NCBI GenBank assembly: GCA_964429355.1
Contig: CAYSCH010000186.1
Span: 1 to 17,898 of the forward strand
From: JAAYAY01 sp964429355
GTDB lineage: Bacteria > Planctomycetota > Planctomycetia > Pirellulales > Thermoguttaceae
Direction: 5' to 3'
Length of the DNA: 17,898 bases
In this document: piece after piece, positions 1 to 6,448 of the stretch
Layout: every line of letters begins with the position of its first letter
How positions within the stretch are numbered: the first letter of the stretch is position 1
The notes under the pieces: model-generated
Seen by the model: only the letters and a program-made list of their open reading frames with translations
What the model was told of the DNA's origin: nothing
Database searches by the model: none
Made by a program: the position numbers and the translations under genes

Positions 1-108
1 ACGGATCGAGCCGTCGATGTGCAGATCGTCGGGTTGCGCAAGAAACTCGGTGCGGCGGGCAGTTACATCGAGACGGTCCGCGGAGTGGGTTATCGATTCA
101 AGGAATAG
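1..108 (+). CDS. OmpR/PhoB-family response regulator, C-terminal end (partial)
   Basis: Only the last 35 codons are inside the window, open from base 1 to a TAG at 106-108. They encode the end of a winged-helix DNA-binding domain: a VGLRKKLG-like recognition helix end, then ETVRGVGYRF, the conserved beta-hairpin wing of OmpR/PhoB regulators. In that family a phosphorylated receiver domain lets this domain bind direct repeats in target promoters. The stop lies 3 bp before the GTG of a PhoR-like histidine kinase, so the two are almost certainly one operon and a cognate pair. The receiver domain is outside the window. PhoB is the most likely identity because the partner looks like PhoR, but the visible residues do not separate PhoB from other OmpR-type regulators. 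Confidence 0.9.
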   Translation, partial: TDRAVDVQIVGLRKKLGAAGSYIETVRGVGYRFKE

Positions 109-111
109 CCG

Positions 112-1902
112 GTGCGCAGCTTTCGATTATTGTGGCAGATCTTCTTGGGCTATCTGGGCGTCACCTTGGTGCTGCTCCTGGCGTTGGGGCTGTACGGGTC
201 GCTCTATGCACGGCAGTTCTATCTGGCCCAGAAGGCCGCGGAACTGGAGGCGGGGGCCCGGTTGTGCGAATCTCAGCTTGGCCCTCTCCTCGGGCAAGAG
301 GGCACGGACGATTTGCAGACCGCCTGCGAGAATCTGGGAAAGTCGCTGAAGATACGACTGACGGTGATTCTGCCGGACGGCCGGGTTATCGGCGACAGTT
401 CAGAAAGCCCCGCGCTGATGGAGAACCACGCAGGCCGTCCGGAAGTTCGCGACGCGATTGGCGGTAAACGAGGACGGGAGACGCGTTTCAGCGCCACGCT
501 GGTGGAAGAGCTGATGTACGTGGCGATTCCGCTCCGGCGGGACGGCGCGGTGGCGGCCGTTATCAGGACTTCTTTTTCGGTCCACACGATGGCGCAGACA
601 TTGCACGCGGTCTATTGGCGGATCGCCGGCGCGGCACTGGTGGCTGCGGTGTTCGTGGCTTTTGCGAGCCTGATTGTGGCCCGGAGGATCGTCTACCCTC
701 TCGAGGCAATGCGGTCCGGCGCAGAACGCTTCGCACGGGGCGAACTCGATCACCGCCTGCCGGCCGCGGGCGCCGCCGAGATCAGGTTGCTCGCCCAATC
801 CCTCAACAGCATGGCAGAGCAGTTGGACCAGCGGATTCAGACGATTGTCCGCCAAGAGAAGGAGCACGAAGGAGTACTGGAGAGCATGAATGAAGGGGTA
901 CTGGCCGTGGATCTGCAAGGAACGATCCTGAGCCTCAACTCGACATGTGAGGCCCTCGTGGGGGTCGAGGAGGACAAGGTTCGCGGGCGGGTGGTGCACG
1001 AAGTGATCCGCAAAGCGAACCTGCTGGATTTCATCGAACGGACCCTGGCGGATCCGGCACCGGTCGAGGGGGACTTCGAGTTGAGCGGTGCGGATATCCG
1101 CTGGATTCATGCGCACGGCACGGCCCTGCACGACGCCCAGAACCGGCGGATCGGGGCTCTGGTCGTTCTTCACGATGCAACCCGATTGCGGCAGTTGGAG
1201 AACATTCGCCGGGACTTCGTGGCCAACGTTTCTCACGAACTGAGGACGCCGATCACTTCGATCAAGGGATTTGTCGAGACCCTGCTGGACGAGAAGCTGG
1301 AAGACAAGGAGCAATCGCTGCAATTCCTGGCGATCGTACTGAAGCAGGCGAATCGTCTGGATGCGATCATCGAAGACCTTCTGCTTCTCTCGCGGACCGA
1401 ACGGGGTGCGGAAGAACAGACCATCGAGCTGGAGCGTGAAGGTCTGGCCGAGGTGCTTCGAGCAGCCGTCGAGATGTGCCAGAAGAACGCCGCGAAGAAC
1501 CAGATCCGGCTGGAAGTGGAGTGTTCGGAGGATCTCCTGGCGAGGATCAACGCTCCGCTGCTGGAGCAGGCCGTGATGAACCTGGTCGACAATGCCATCA
1601 AGTACAGTCCGGCCGGCGCCGCGGTCCGTATCGCGGCCGAGCAGCGGCAGACCGAACTGGTGATCCGCGTTGAGGACCGGGGCTGCGGCATCGCGCCGAA
1701 GCACCTGCCGCGATTGTTTGAGCGGTTCTACCGCGTTGACAAGGCCAGGAGCCGCGACCTGGGGGGGACGGGACTTGGCCTGGCGATCGTCAAGCACATT
1801 GTGACGGCGCACAAGGGGTCGGTCGAGGTTCAGAGCAGCGTTGGCCAGGGGAGCGTGTTCTCGATTCATCTGCCCACCGCCGACCCGATTTCGAGCGGGT
1901 AA
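112..1902 (+). CDS. phoR: PhoR-like membrane sensor histidine kinase
   Basis: 596-residue sensor kinase that should autophosphorylate and pass phosphate to the adjacent response regulator. Domains in order: membrane helix about 6-28; extracytoplasmic sensor region about 29-168; second membrane helix about 170-190; HAMP linker about 190-243; PAS domain about 250-360; HisKA about 366-432 with the phospho-acceptor motif SHELRTP (His375); HATPase about 475-588 with N box NLVDNAIKYSP (about 490-500), G1 box DRGCGI (522-527) and G2 box GGTGLGLAIV (551-560). The start is GTG at 112, preceded by AAGGA at 101-105, three bases after the regulator stop. The TM-TM-HAMP-PAS-HisKA order matches PhoR-type phosphate sensors. 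PhoR is known to integrate phosphate status through Pst and PhoU. The symbol rests on architecture plus a DUF47 gene at the far end of the window. Another ligand remains possible. Confidence 0.85.
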   Translation: MRSFRLLWQIFLGYLGVTLVLLLALGLYGSLYARQFYLAQKAAELEAGARLCESQLGPLLGQEGTDDLQTACENLGKSLKIRLTVILPDGRVIGDSSESPALMENHAGRPEVRDAIGGKRGRETRFSATLVEELMYVAIPLRRDGAVAAVIRTSFSVHTMAQTLHAVYWRIAGAALVAAVFVAFASLIVARRIVYPLEAMRSGAERFARGELDHRLPAAGAAEIRLLAQSLNSMAEQLDQRIQTIVRQEKEHEGVLESMNEGVLAVDLQGTILSLNSTCEALVGVEEDKVRGRVVHEVIRKANLLDFIERTLADPAPVEGDFELSGADIRWIHAHGTALHDAQNRRIGALVVLHDATRLRQLENIRRDFVANVSHELRTPITSIKGFVETLLDEKLEDKEQSLQFLAIVLKQANRLDAIIEDLLLLSRTERGAEEQTIELEREGLAEVLRAAVEMCQKNAAKNQIRLEVECSEDLLARINAPLLEQAVMNLVDNAIKYSPAGAAVRIAAEQRQTELVIRVEDRGCGIAPKHLPRLFERFYRVDKARSRDLGGTGLGLAIVKHIVTAHKGSVEVQSSVGQGSVFSIHLPTADPISSG

Positions 1903-1908
1903 CCGAAG

Positions 1909-2028
1909 TTTAAGAGCGTCGCATCAATAACGGACGGAACGCGAGCGCGGGGCAAGCCCACGCGGCTATCTTCATAACGACTATTTCTCAGGGAATCACG
2001 CAAGGCCATTTAGCGCTGTCGCATCAGG
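1909..2028. repeat. imperfect direct repeat pair flanking a small hairpin in a convergent intergenic gap
   Basis: The 179-bp gap between the kinase and the convergent dehydrogenase gene contains two related words, TTTAAGAGCGTCGCATCA at 1909-1926 and TTTAGCGCTGTCGCATCA at 2009-2026, in the same orientation about 100 bp apart. Between them CGCGGGG-CAAG-CCCACGCG (1946-1964) can fold into a 7-bp stem with one bulged A. No T-run follows the stem on either strand, so it is not a classic intrinsic terminator. It may still end one or both convergent transcripts, or be the remains of a small repeated element. The repeat is directly visible; its role is unknown. Confidence 0.45.
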
Positions 2029-2081
2029 ATCGCCAGACGAAGGACATGGAGTAGGAGATCAGCATTCAGGGGGGCGATTCA

Positions 2082-3137
2082 TCAGGACCTCACCCGTTGG
2101 ATGATTGCGGCCGTCAGGTCGGCGGTGGTGAGTTTCCCACCCAGATCCTCGGTCAGATTTCCGTCGGCCAGTGCCTGCTCGACGGCCTTGCGGATGGCGG
2201 CGGCAGGCAGTTGCTCTCCCAGCCACTGGAGCATGAGGGCGGCACTGAGGATTGCACCGACGGGGTTGGCGATGCCTCGTCCAGCGATATCGGGTGCGGA
2301 GCCGTGGACGGGCTCAAACAACGACGGATGTTTCCGCTCGGGATCGAGATTGGCAGACGCGTTCAACCCCAGACTGCCGGTGATGCCGCCCGTCAGATCG
2401 CTGAGGATGTCGCCAAAGAGATTCGAGCCGACGATCACGTCAAAGGTGTGCGGCCGTCGGACCAGGTGCAACGTGGCGGCGTCGATGTGCAATTTCTCCA
2501 CCGCGACATCGGCGAACTGGGGCGCCAGTTCGAGAAGAACGCGGTCCCACAGGCCGTACGCGTGGCGCTGCGCGTTGGACTTGGTAATCATGGCCAGCTT
2601 CCGGTTTCGAGTACGGGCCAGGTTGAAGGCGAAACGCAGGATCCGCTCGACGCCGCGCCGGGTGTGAACGGCCCCCTGCATGGCCACCTCCTCGGGCGTG
2701 CCACCGGCGAGCGTGCCGCCATTGTCGACGTATTCGCCTTCGGAATTCTCGCGCACCACGACCAGGTCAATCGGCTGATCGCTGCGCAAGGGGCCCGGCA
2801 CTCCGCGGAACGTCTGGGCCGGCCGGACGTTTGCATACAAATTGAACGCCTGGCGGATCCGGATCAACGGCGCGAGGGTAATGCTGTCGGGCAATCGAGC
2901 CGGCCAGCCGACCGCTCCCAGAAAGACAGCGTCGAAACCTCGGAGCGTGGCGAGGAAGTCTTCCGGTACGACCCGCCCGTGCCGGTCGTAGTAGTCCATG
3001 CCCCAGTCGAAACGTTCACAATCCAGGTGGAATCCGCCGGCGACCCGCTCGGCCGCTTCGACCACCTGAAGTGCGGCTTCCAAAACTTCCTGTCCAATTC
3101 CGTCACCGGGGTAGAGTGCAATTCGATAGGTTTTCAT
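2082..3137 (-). CDS. tartrate / D-malate dehydrogenase-type NAD-dependent oxidative decarboxylase
   Basis: 351 residues, full length for the isocitrate/isopropylmalate dehydrogenase superfamily, cytoplasmic, no signal peptide. Visible family signatures: N-terminal GDGIG (11-15); RENSEGEY (129-136); catalytic lysine in TKSN (Lys186); metal-binding aspartates in HIDAATL (Asp219) and FGDILSD (Asp243, Asp247); and the cofactor loop EPVHGSAPDIAGRGIANP (275-292). The early segment FDWGMDYYDRHGRVVPED (43-60) resembles the FDWG..YY..HG pattern of tartrate and D-malate dehydrogenases (TtuC, DmlA) more than isopropylmalate dehydrogenase. The expected reaction is NAD-linked oxidation and decarboxylation of a 2-hydroxyacid such as D-malate, tartrate or a 3-substituted malate. 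It starts 95 bp after the sulfatase stop and may share its transcript; no strong Shine-Dalgarno is seen before the ATG. True substrate uncertain; 3-isopropylmalate dehydrogenase is the main alternative. Confidence 0.85.
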   Translation of the reverse strand: MKTYRIALYPGDGIGQEVLEAALQVVEAAERVAGGFHLDCERFDWGMDYYDRHGRVVPEDFLATLRGFDAVFLGAVGWPARLPDSITLAPLIRIRQAFNLYANVRPAQTFRGVPGPLRSDQPIDLVVVRENSEGEYVDNGGTLAGGTPEEVAMQGAVHTRRGVERILRFAFNLARTRNRKLAMITKSNAQRHAYGLWDRVLLELAPQFADVAVEKLHIDAATLHLVRRPHTFDVIVGSNLFGDILSDLTGGITGSLGLNASANLDPERKHPSLFEPVHGSAPDIAGRGIANPVGAILSAALMLQWLGEQLPAAAIRKAVEQALADGNLTEDLGGKLTTADLTAAIIQRVRS

Positions 3138-3232
3138 AGGGCTGTTCGAAGGCCGGCGTCTTCGGTTGGGGGTGAACGGTTTTGCAGCGACGGTTTCCGT
3201 GCCGCCGACGATCCAGAAGTGGCAGTGGGCAA

Positions 3233-4873
3233 TTATCGGCTTTTTGTCGGGGCTGCCGGTTTGGCACCAGGAAGCGGCACAACGGGGCCCGCATCGCGGG
3301 TGAACTGATCCTGCAATTCTTGCCAGCGAGCCGCCATCTTGCGGACCCGATCAGGCTCGGCGGTGGCGAGGTCGTTTTGTTCCGAACGGTCGGTGGCCAG
3401 GTTGAAAAGTTCCCATCGGTCGCCGTCTTCATGGGCCGAAACCAGCTTGTAGTCTCCCATCCGCAGGGCGCGGTTTCCCTCGTGGTGGAAGAACAGATCG
3501 TCGCGGGTGACGCTTCCATCCTGGGCAAAGGCCGGCACGAGGCTGCGGCCGGGGAGTGGAGGTTCGACCGGCGACGACTCGGGCCGGGCACCTGCAAGCT
3601 CCAGCAACGTCGGGACCAGGTCGATCACATGCCCCACATCGTGGCGCAGCTCGCCACGGGCGGCAATACCATTGGGCCAGTGCACGATCAGCGGCGTGGA
3701 AATGCCGCCTTCGTGGGTCCAGACCTTGTGGCGGCGAAAGGGGGCATTGCCGGCGCTCGACCAGCCCGGCCCCAGGCAGAGGAACGTTGCGGCAGAGCCG
3801 GGCGCTGACAATTGGTCGTGGCCGTCGCCTCGCACCATCAGGGTGGCATCGGTGCCGTTGTCGGAAAGAAAGAAGATGATTGTATCGTCCCAGGCGCCCA
3901 TCGCCCGCACCTGGTCGAGCACGCGGCCGACTTCACGATCCATGCGGTCGACCATGGCGGCGTGGATCGCCATCTTGGTGGCCTGAAATCGCTTCTGCTG
4001 GTCCGTCAATTGCGACCAGGACACGGCATGCTCGATCTCGCCCGGCCCAAGGGTTTCCAGGACGTCAGGCTTGAAGTAACGGGGCATGAAATCCGGCTCC
4101 AGGGGCGCGAGGGAACAATCAACGATCCCCATCTTCCGCAACGCCTGCCAACGATCTTCGCGCACTTTGTCCCAGCCCTCCAGGTAACGGTCTCGATAGC
4201 GGGCGATATCGTCCGGTGGGGCGTGCAAGGGGAAGTGCGGCACGGTGAACGCCAGGTACGCGAAGAACGGTTGCCTGGCATACTTCTCCGCGTGCTCCTC
4301 GAGGCAGCGGATCGTATGGTCGGCCAGCGCGGTGGTGGTGTAGTAACCGCTGCCTTTGGCCACGGGGGGCAGCGGGCGGTCATCTTCGAGGATCCGCTGC
4401 GGATTGAAATTCCGGTCATGATCTTCCAGAGCATAGGAATGATCGAATCCGCCGTCGGCTACCGGCATGCGGGCGCCGTTGACATGCCACTTGCCGCTGT
4501 GGTAGCTGCGATAGCCCAGCGGTTTGAGTCGCTGGGGCAACGTGTGCGTCCATGACGGCAGCCGCCCCTGCGGCGGATCCATGTGGATCTGCTGGGGATA
4601 GTAGCCCGTCAGGAGCGCACCGCGTGTGGGCCAGCAGCGTGCCGTATTGTAGAACTGGGTGAATCGCAGTCCGTCTGCCGCGAGCCGGTCGAGGTTCGGA
4701 GTGGCAATTTCCGAGCCGTAGCAGCCGAGATCCGAGAATCCCAGATCGTCGGCGAGAATGATGAGGATATTAAGTTGGGCAGATTCGCTCTCGGCCGCAT
4801 GGATAGCCGCCAGGGGAACCAGGAGCAGGGAGGCGTAGAAGGCCAGCAGAGTGCGTGTCGTTTTTCCGTTCAT
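3233..4873 (-). CDS. secreted formylglycine-dependent sulfatase (S1 family, arylsulfatase-like)
   Basis: 546 residues from the ATG at 4873. Signal peptide about 1-26 (basic MNGKTTR, hydrophobic core, cleavage near HAA-ES). The sulfatase core begins with NILIILADDLGFSDLGCYG; Asp42-Asp43 are the expected calcium ligands. The modification motif is C80-W-P-T-R, matching CxPxR, so Cys80 should be converted to formylglycine. Other active-site signatures are GKWH (Lys128, His130), PHFPLHAP (about 212-219) and SDNGTD (337-342, Asp338, Asn339). The C-terminal subdomain carries LRMGDYKLV and WELFNLATDRSEQNDLA, typical of arylsulfatase A-like enzymes. It would hydrolyse a sulfate ester on an extracellular sugar; the ester position cannot be read from sequence. 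An in-frame upstream ATG at 4975 is rejected because the signal peptide and GGAGAG at 4883-4888 mark 4873. The maturation enzyme (FGE or anSME) is not in the window. Confidence 0.93.
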   Translation of the reverse strand: MNGKTTRTLLAFYASLLLVPLAAIHAAESESAQLNILIILADDLGFSDLGCYGSEIATPNLDRLAADGLRFTQFYNTARCWPTRGALLTGYYPQQIHMDPPQGRLPSWTHTLPQRLKPLGYRSYHSGKWHVNGARMPVADGGFDHSYALEDHDRNFNPQRILEDDRPLPPVAKGSGYYTTTALADHTIRCLEEHAEKYARQPFFAYLAFTVPHFPLHAPPDDIARYRDRYLEGWDKVREDRWQALRKMGIVDCSLAPLEPDFMPRYFKPDVLETLGPGEIEHAVSWSQLTDQQKRFQATKMAIHAAMVDRMDREVGRVLDQVRAMGAWDDTIIFFLSDNGTDATLMVRGDGHDQLSAPGSAATFLCLGPGWSSAGNAPFRRHKVWTHEGGISTPLIVHWPNGIAARGELRHDVGHVIDLVPTLLELAGARPESSPVEPPLPGRSLVPAFAQDGSVTRDDLFFHHEGNRALRMGDYKLVSAHEDGDRWELFNLATDRSEQNDLATAEPDRVRKMAARWQELQDQFTRDAGPVVPLPGAKPAAPTKSR

Positions 4874-4882
4874 CGGTGCGTT

Positions 4883-4905
4883 CTCTCCGGCATGCCGGTG
4901 AAGAG
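4883..4905 (-). promoter_or_regulatory. sulfatase Shine-Dalgarno with a nearby complementary sequence
   Basis: On the minus strand GGAGAG (4888-4883) sits 9 bases before the sulfatase ATG and is its likely ribosome binding site. CTCTTC (4905-4900) just upstream can pair with all six bases, with one G-U. The loop between contains most of the perfect 12-bp palindrome CCGGCATGCCGG (4887-4898), which overlaps the first bases of the ribosome site. The site decides the start; sequestration is inference from complementarity only. Confidence 0.45.
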
Positions 4906-4910
4906 CCGGG

Positions 4911-4934
4911 AAAAGGGTGCCCGGCACCCTTTTT
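4911..4934 (-). terminator. perfect inverted repeat with A/T tracts in the sulfatase leader
   Basis: AAAAGGGTGC (4911-4920), 3-nt spacer CCG, and GCACCCTTTT (4924-4933) form a perfect 10-bp inverted repeat flanked by runs of A and T, so it resembles a compact intrinsic terminator readable in either direction. It lies 38 bp upstream of the sulfatase start and downstream of that gene's likely promoter. It could therefore act as an attenuator for the sulfatase or as a backstop for transcripts from the sigma-factor pair. The T-run is only four to five bases, so strength is uncertain. Confidence 0.5.
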
Positions 4935-4955
4935 CCTCCCGATCGTTCGTTCTCT

Positions 4956-5035
4956 GGAACCGATCCCAGAACCACAGCCGCCCGGGGGGCTCTCCGCCGG
5001 CGGGAGGCGCAGGTTCGTGGCTCTGGGACCGGTCC
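4956..5035 (-). other. long imperfect stem-loop at the start of the sulfatase leader
   Basis: The arms GGAACCGATCCCAGAACCAC (4956-4975) and GTGGCTCTGGGACCGGTCC (5017-5035) are complementary over about 19 positions with a few mismatches or G-U pairs. The 41-base loop is GC-rich and contains another self-complementary word, CCGCCGGCGG. With the promoter at 5038-5065, this stem-loop would be almost the first RNA made. It is a structured 5' leader or a small inverted-repeat element; no known riboswitch class was recognised. Confidence 0.45.
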
Positions 5036-5037
5036 TT

Positions 5038-5065
5038 ATTGTAGTGGTGAGGATTGGCGTGTCAA
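5038..5065 (-). promoter_or_regulatory. sigma70-type promoter for the sulfatase
   Basis: Read on the minus strand, TTGACA (5065-5060) is a perfect -35 hexamer, followed by 16 bp and then TACAAT (5043-5038), five of six matches to the -10 consensus. Transcription would begin near 5031, giving a leader of about 155 nt before the sulfatase ATG at 4873. The match is the best in the window, but no start site has been measured, and planctomycete housekeeping promoters may differ from this consensus. Confidence 0.55.
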
Positions 5066-5258
5066 AAGTGGCAAGATTCCTGCACCGGGCGGCAGGGCCG
5101 CCAGCCAGAGCGAGCTACCGCTCAAGCTAAGATGGTCTGCTCCCGATGGTCGCGGATCTTTGTGAAAAACTTCACGATCTTTGAGGATAGCTCCGGGACA
5201 TGGGAGCGAACCGGCCACGGTCTTGGGGCACTCGCCTGGCCGCAGCCCAGGGGTGAAA
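5066..5258. other. remaining non-coding part of the 385-bp gap upstream of the sulfatase
   Basis: The gap 4874-5258 between the sulfatase and the membrane-protein gene has no convincing gene. Its left half is the promoter and leader described separately. In this part the only structure I see is a short perfect hairpin, GGCGGC-AGG-GCCGCC at 5088-5102, without a T-run. Short open frames here lack a ribosome site and any family-like sequence. Confidence 0.5.
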
Positions 5259-5681
5259 TCAGTTTCCTTCCTTATCGAGCCGCGCCACGAGGTCGGCAAC
5301 TTGACGCTGCAACTGCAGGATCATTGCGGTCTGCAATTCCGTTCGACCATGGCTGACCGCAGGGCGGTACTTCGCGAAATATCGCAACAGGAACCAGGCA
5401 CCACAGAGCGGTGAGGCCGCCAGAGCGATGAACCAGACAACGTTCACCGTGTTGCTCATCTCAGTTCCCAGGGCTTCCACAATCGGCGCGGTGGCAAAGG
5501 CAATGAGCCAGACGCCGAGCACGACATAGATTGCGATCCGCATCTGTCGGGCCTGACGTTCGGCCTTCTCGATTCTTTGTTCCAGTTTCATTCGATACTC
5601 CTTCATTTGAATGTCGGTAAGCTGGTGATCCTGCTGGAGCAGGTTGGCAATGAGGTCTTCGCGATCGGCACGTTCAGTCAT
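5259..5681 (-). CDS. small two-helix membrane protein, putative anti-sigma partner
   Basis: 140 residues. The N-terminal 47 residues are charged and helical, followed by two predicted membrane helices at about 48-70 and 80-101, then a short C-terminal amphipathic helix with coiled-coil-like spacing (about 112-136). Its ATG (5681) overlaps the last 8 bp of the ECF sigma gene, so translational coupling is likely. ECF sigma genes are commonly followed by a membrane regulator that holds the sigma factor, and position suggests that role. There is no HxxxCxxC zinc motif and no recognisable anti-sigma domain, so the assignment rests on context. It could instead be an unrelated small membrane protein. 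Confidence 0.65.
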   Translation of the reverse strand: MTERADREDLIANLLQQDHQLTDIQMKEYRMKLEQRIEKAERQARQMRIAIYVVLGVWLIAFATAPIVEALGTEMSNTVNVVWFIALAASPLCGAWFLLRYFAKYRPAVSHGRTELQTAMILQLQRQVADLVARLDKEGN

Positions 5682-6237
5682 GGCTCATTTCCTCGATCTT
5701 CTGACGAAGCGAGTGTTTTCCGTAATGGAGGCGCGATTTGGCTGTCCCGAGAGTGCAGCCGACCACCTTGGCAATTTCTTCGAGACTCAGGTCCTCCAGA
5801 AATCGCAGAGCCAGCACATCGCGGTGAAGCGGTGAAATCTGATCCAGGGCGAGGTGAACGAGTTCCGTTTGTTCCAGCAGTTCCATTTCATCGCACGGGT
5901 CCGTCAGCTCGTTCTGTTCCGCAAAATCCTGATGGACTTCCAGTGCACGCCGCTGACGGCGAAGAACGGAAACGGCCTGGTCATGGGCAATCTTGTAGAG
6001 CCAGACGCGAAAGGCCTCCGGCGCCTGCAACGAGCCGATGCGGCGGAAGACGGTCAGCCACACATCCTGGACAGTGTCGACGGCACAGTCGTCGCCTGCG
6101 AGCAGGCGGCGAACATAGTACAACAGCCGGCGCCCATACAGATCGACGAGACTCCGAAACGCCTCCTGGTCCCGTTGCTGGGCCTGCATGACCCAGAGTT
6201 GCTCCTGAATCCGTTGAAGTTCTTGTTTCGGATCCAC
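5674..6237 (-). CDS. ECF-type RNA polymerase sigma factor
   Basis: 187 residues with the two ECF domains. Region 2 is at about 24-95, with the region 2.2-like segment DTVQDVWLTVFRRIGSL (54-70) and the DNA-melting part ending in WLYKIAHDQAVSVLRRQRR. Region 4 is at about 128-180, with LSLEEIAKVVGCTLGTAKSR as the helix-turn-helix that reads the -35 element. It would redirect RNA polymerase to a small regulon. The start is taken as GTG at 6237 because GGGGGAG lies four bases upstream. An ATG 29 codons earlier (6324) gives a poor N-terminal tail without family similarity. The stop overlaps the downstream membrane-protein start by 8 bp. Its targets are unknown; the flanking glycan operon and sulfatase are candidates by position only. 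Confidence 0.9.
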   Translation of the reverse strand: MDPKQELQRIQEQLWVMQAQQRDQEAFRSLVDLYGRRLLYYVRRLLAGDDCAVDTVQDVWLTVFRRIGSLQAPEAFRVWLYKIAHDQAVSVLRRQRRALEVHQDFAEQNELTDPCDEMELLEQTELVHLALDQISPLHRDVLALRFLEDLSLEEIAKVVGCTLGTAKSRLHYGKHSLRQKIEEMSHD

Positions 6238-6241
6238 TGGA

Positions 6242-6248
6242 CTCCCCC
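6242..6248 (-). promoter_or_regulatory. ribosome binding site supporting the GTG start of the sigma factor
   Basis: Minus-strand GGGGGAG, then TCCA, then GTG. This decides the non-ATG start at 6237. Confidence 0.6.
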
Positions 6249-6350
6249 ACGCAGGCTGGCAGTCGGGAATTCTGATACGAGGCAGGCAACCGTTTGACCG
6301 TTGTATAGAAGAAGCCGCACGCACAGGACCAAAGGTTCAAGTTCGATAGC

Positions 6351-6390
6351 AAAAGAGAAGGCGTTGTCGCAAGACGAAGGACGCAACGCC
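6351..6390 (-). terminator. probable intrinsic terminator of the glycan-degradation operon
   Basis: On the minus strand, about 60 bp after the stop of the six-hairpin gene, GGCGTTG (6390-6384) and CAACGCC (6366-6360) form a 7-bp stem with a 17-nt loop, followed directly by the pyrimidine tail TTCTCTTTT (6359-6351). Stem plus T-rich tail in the right place supports intrinsic termination before the sigma gene. The large loop lowers confidence. Confidence 0.55.
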
Positions 6391-6448
6391 GGTCGGGGCC
6401 GGTGATATGCCAGTGTTGTCCAGTCAGGGGTGGGGCGAGCAAGACGGC

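Noticed and set aside
400..1869. 489-codon open frame on the minus strand inside the kinase gene
   Set aside because: The plus-strand kinase has all catalytic boxes. This reverse frame has no recognisable domain.
1903..2081. Classic intrinsic terminator between the convergent genes
   Set aside because: The only hairpin (1946-1964) has a bulge and no T-run on either strand, so it was recorded as a repeat-associated hairpin instead.
4874..4975. 34-codon upstream extension of the sulfatase
   Set aside because: It is encoded by the hairpin-rich leader and would bury the signal peptide. The ATG at 4873 has GGAGAG upstream.
5036..5258. Short open frames in the gap upstream of the sulfatase
   Set aside because: They lie over inverted repeats, have no ribosome sites and no protein-like composition.
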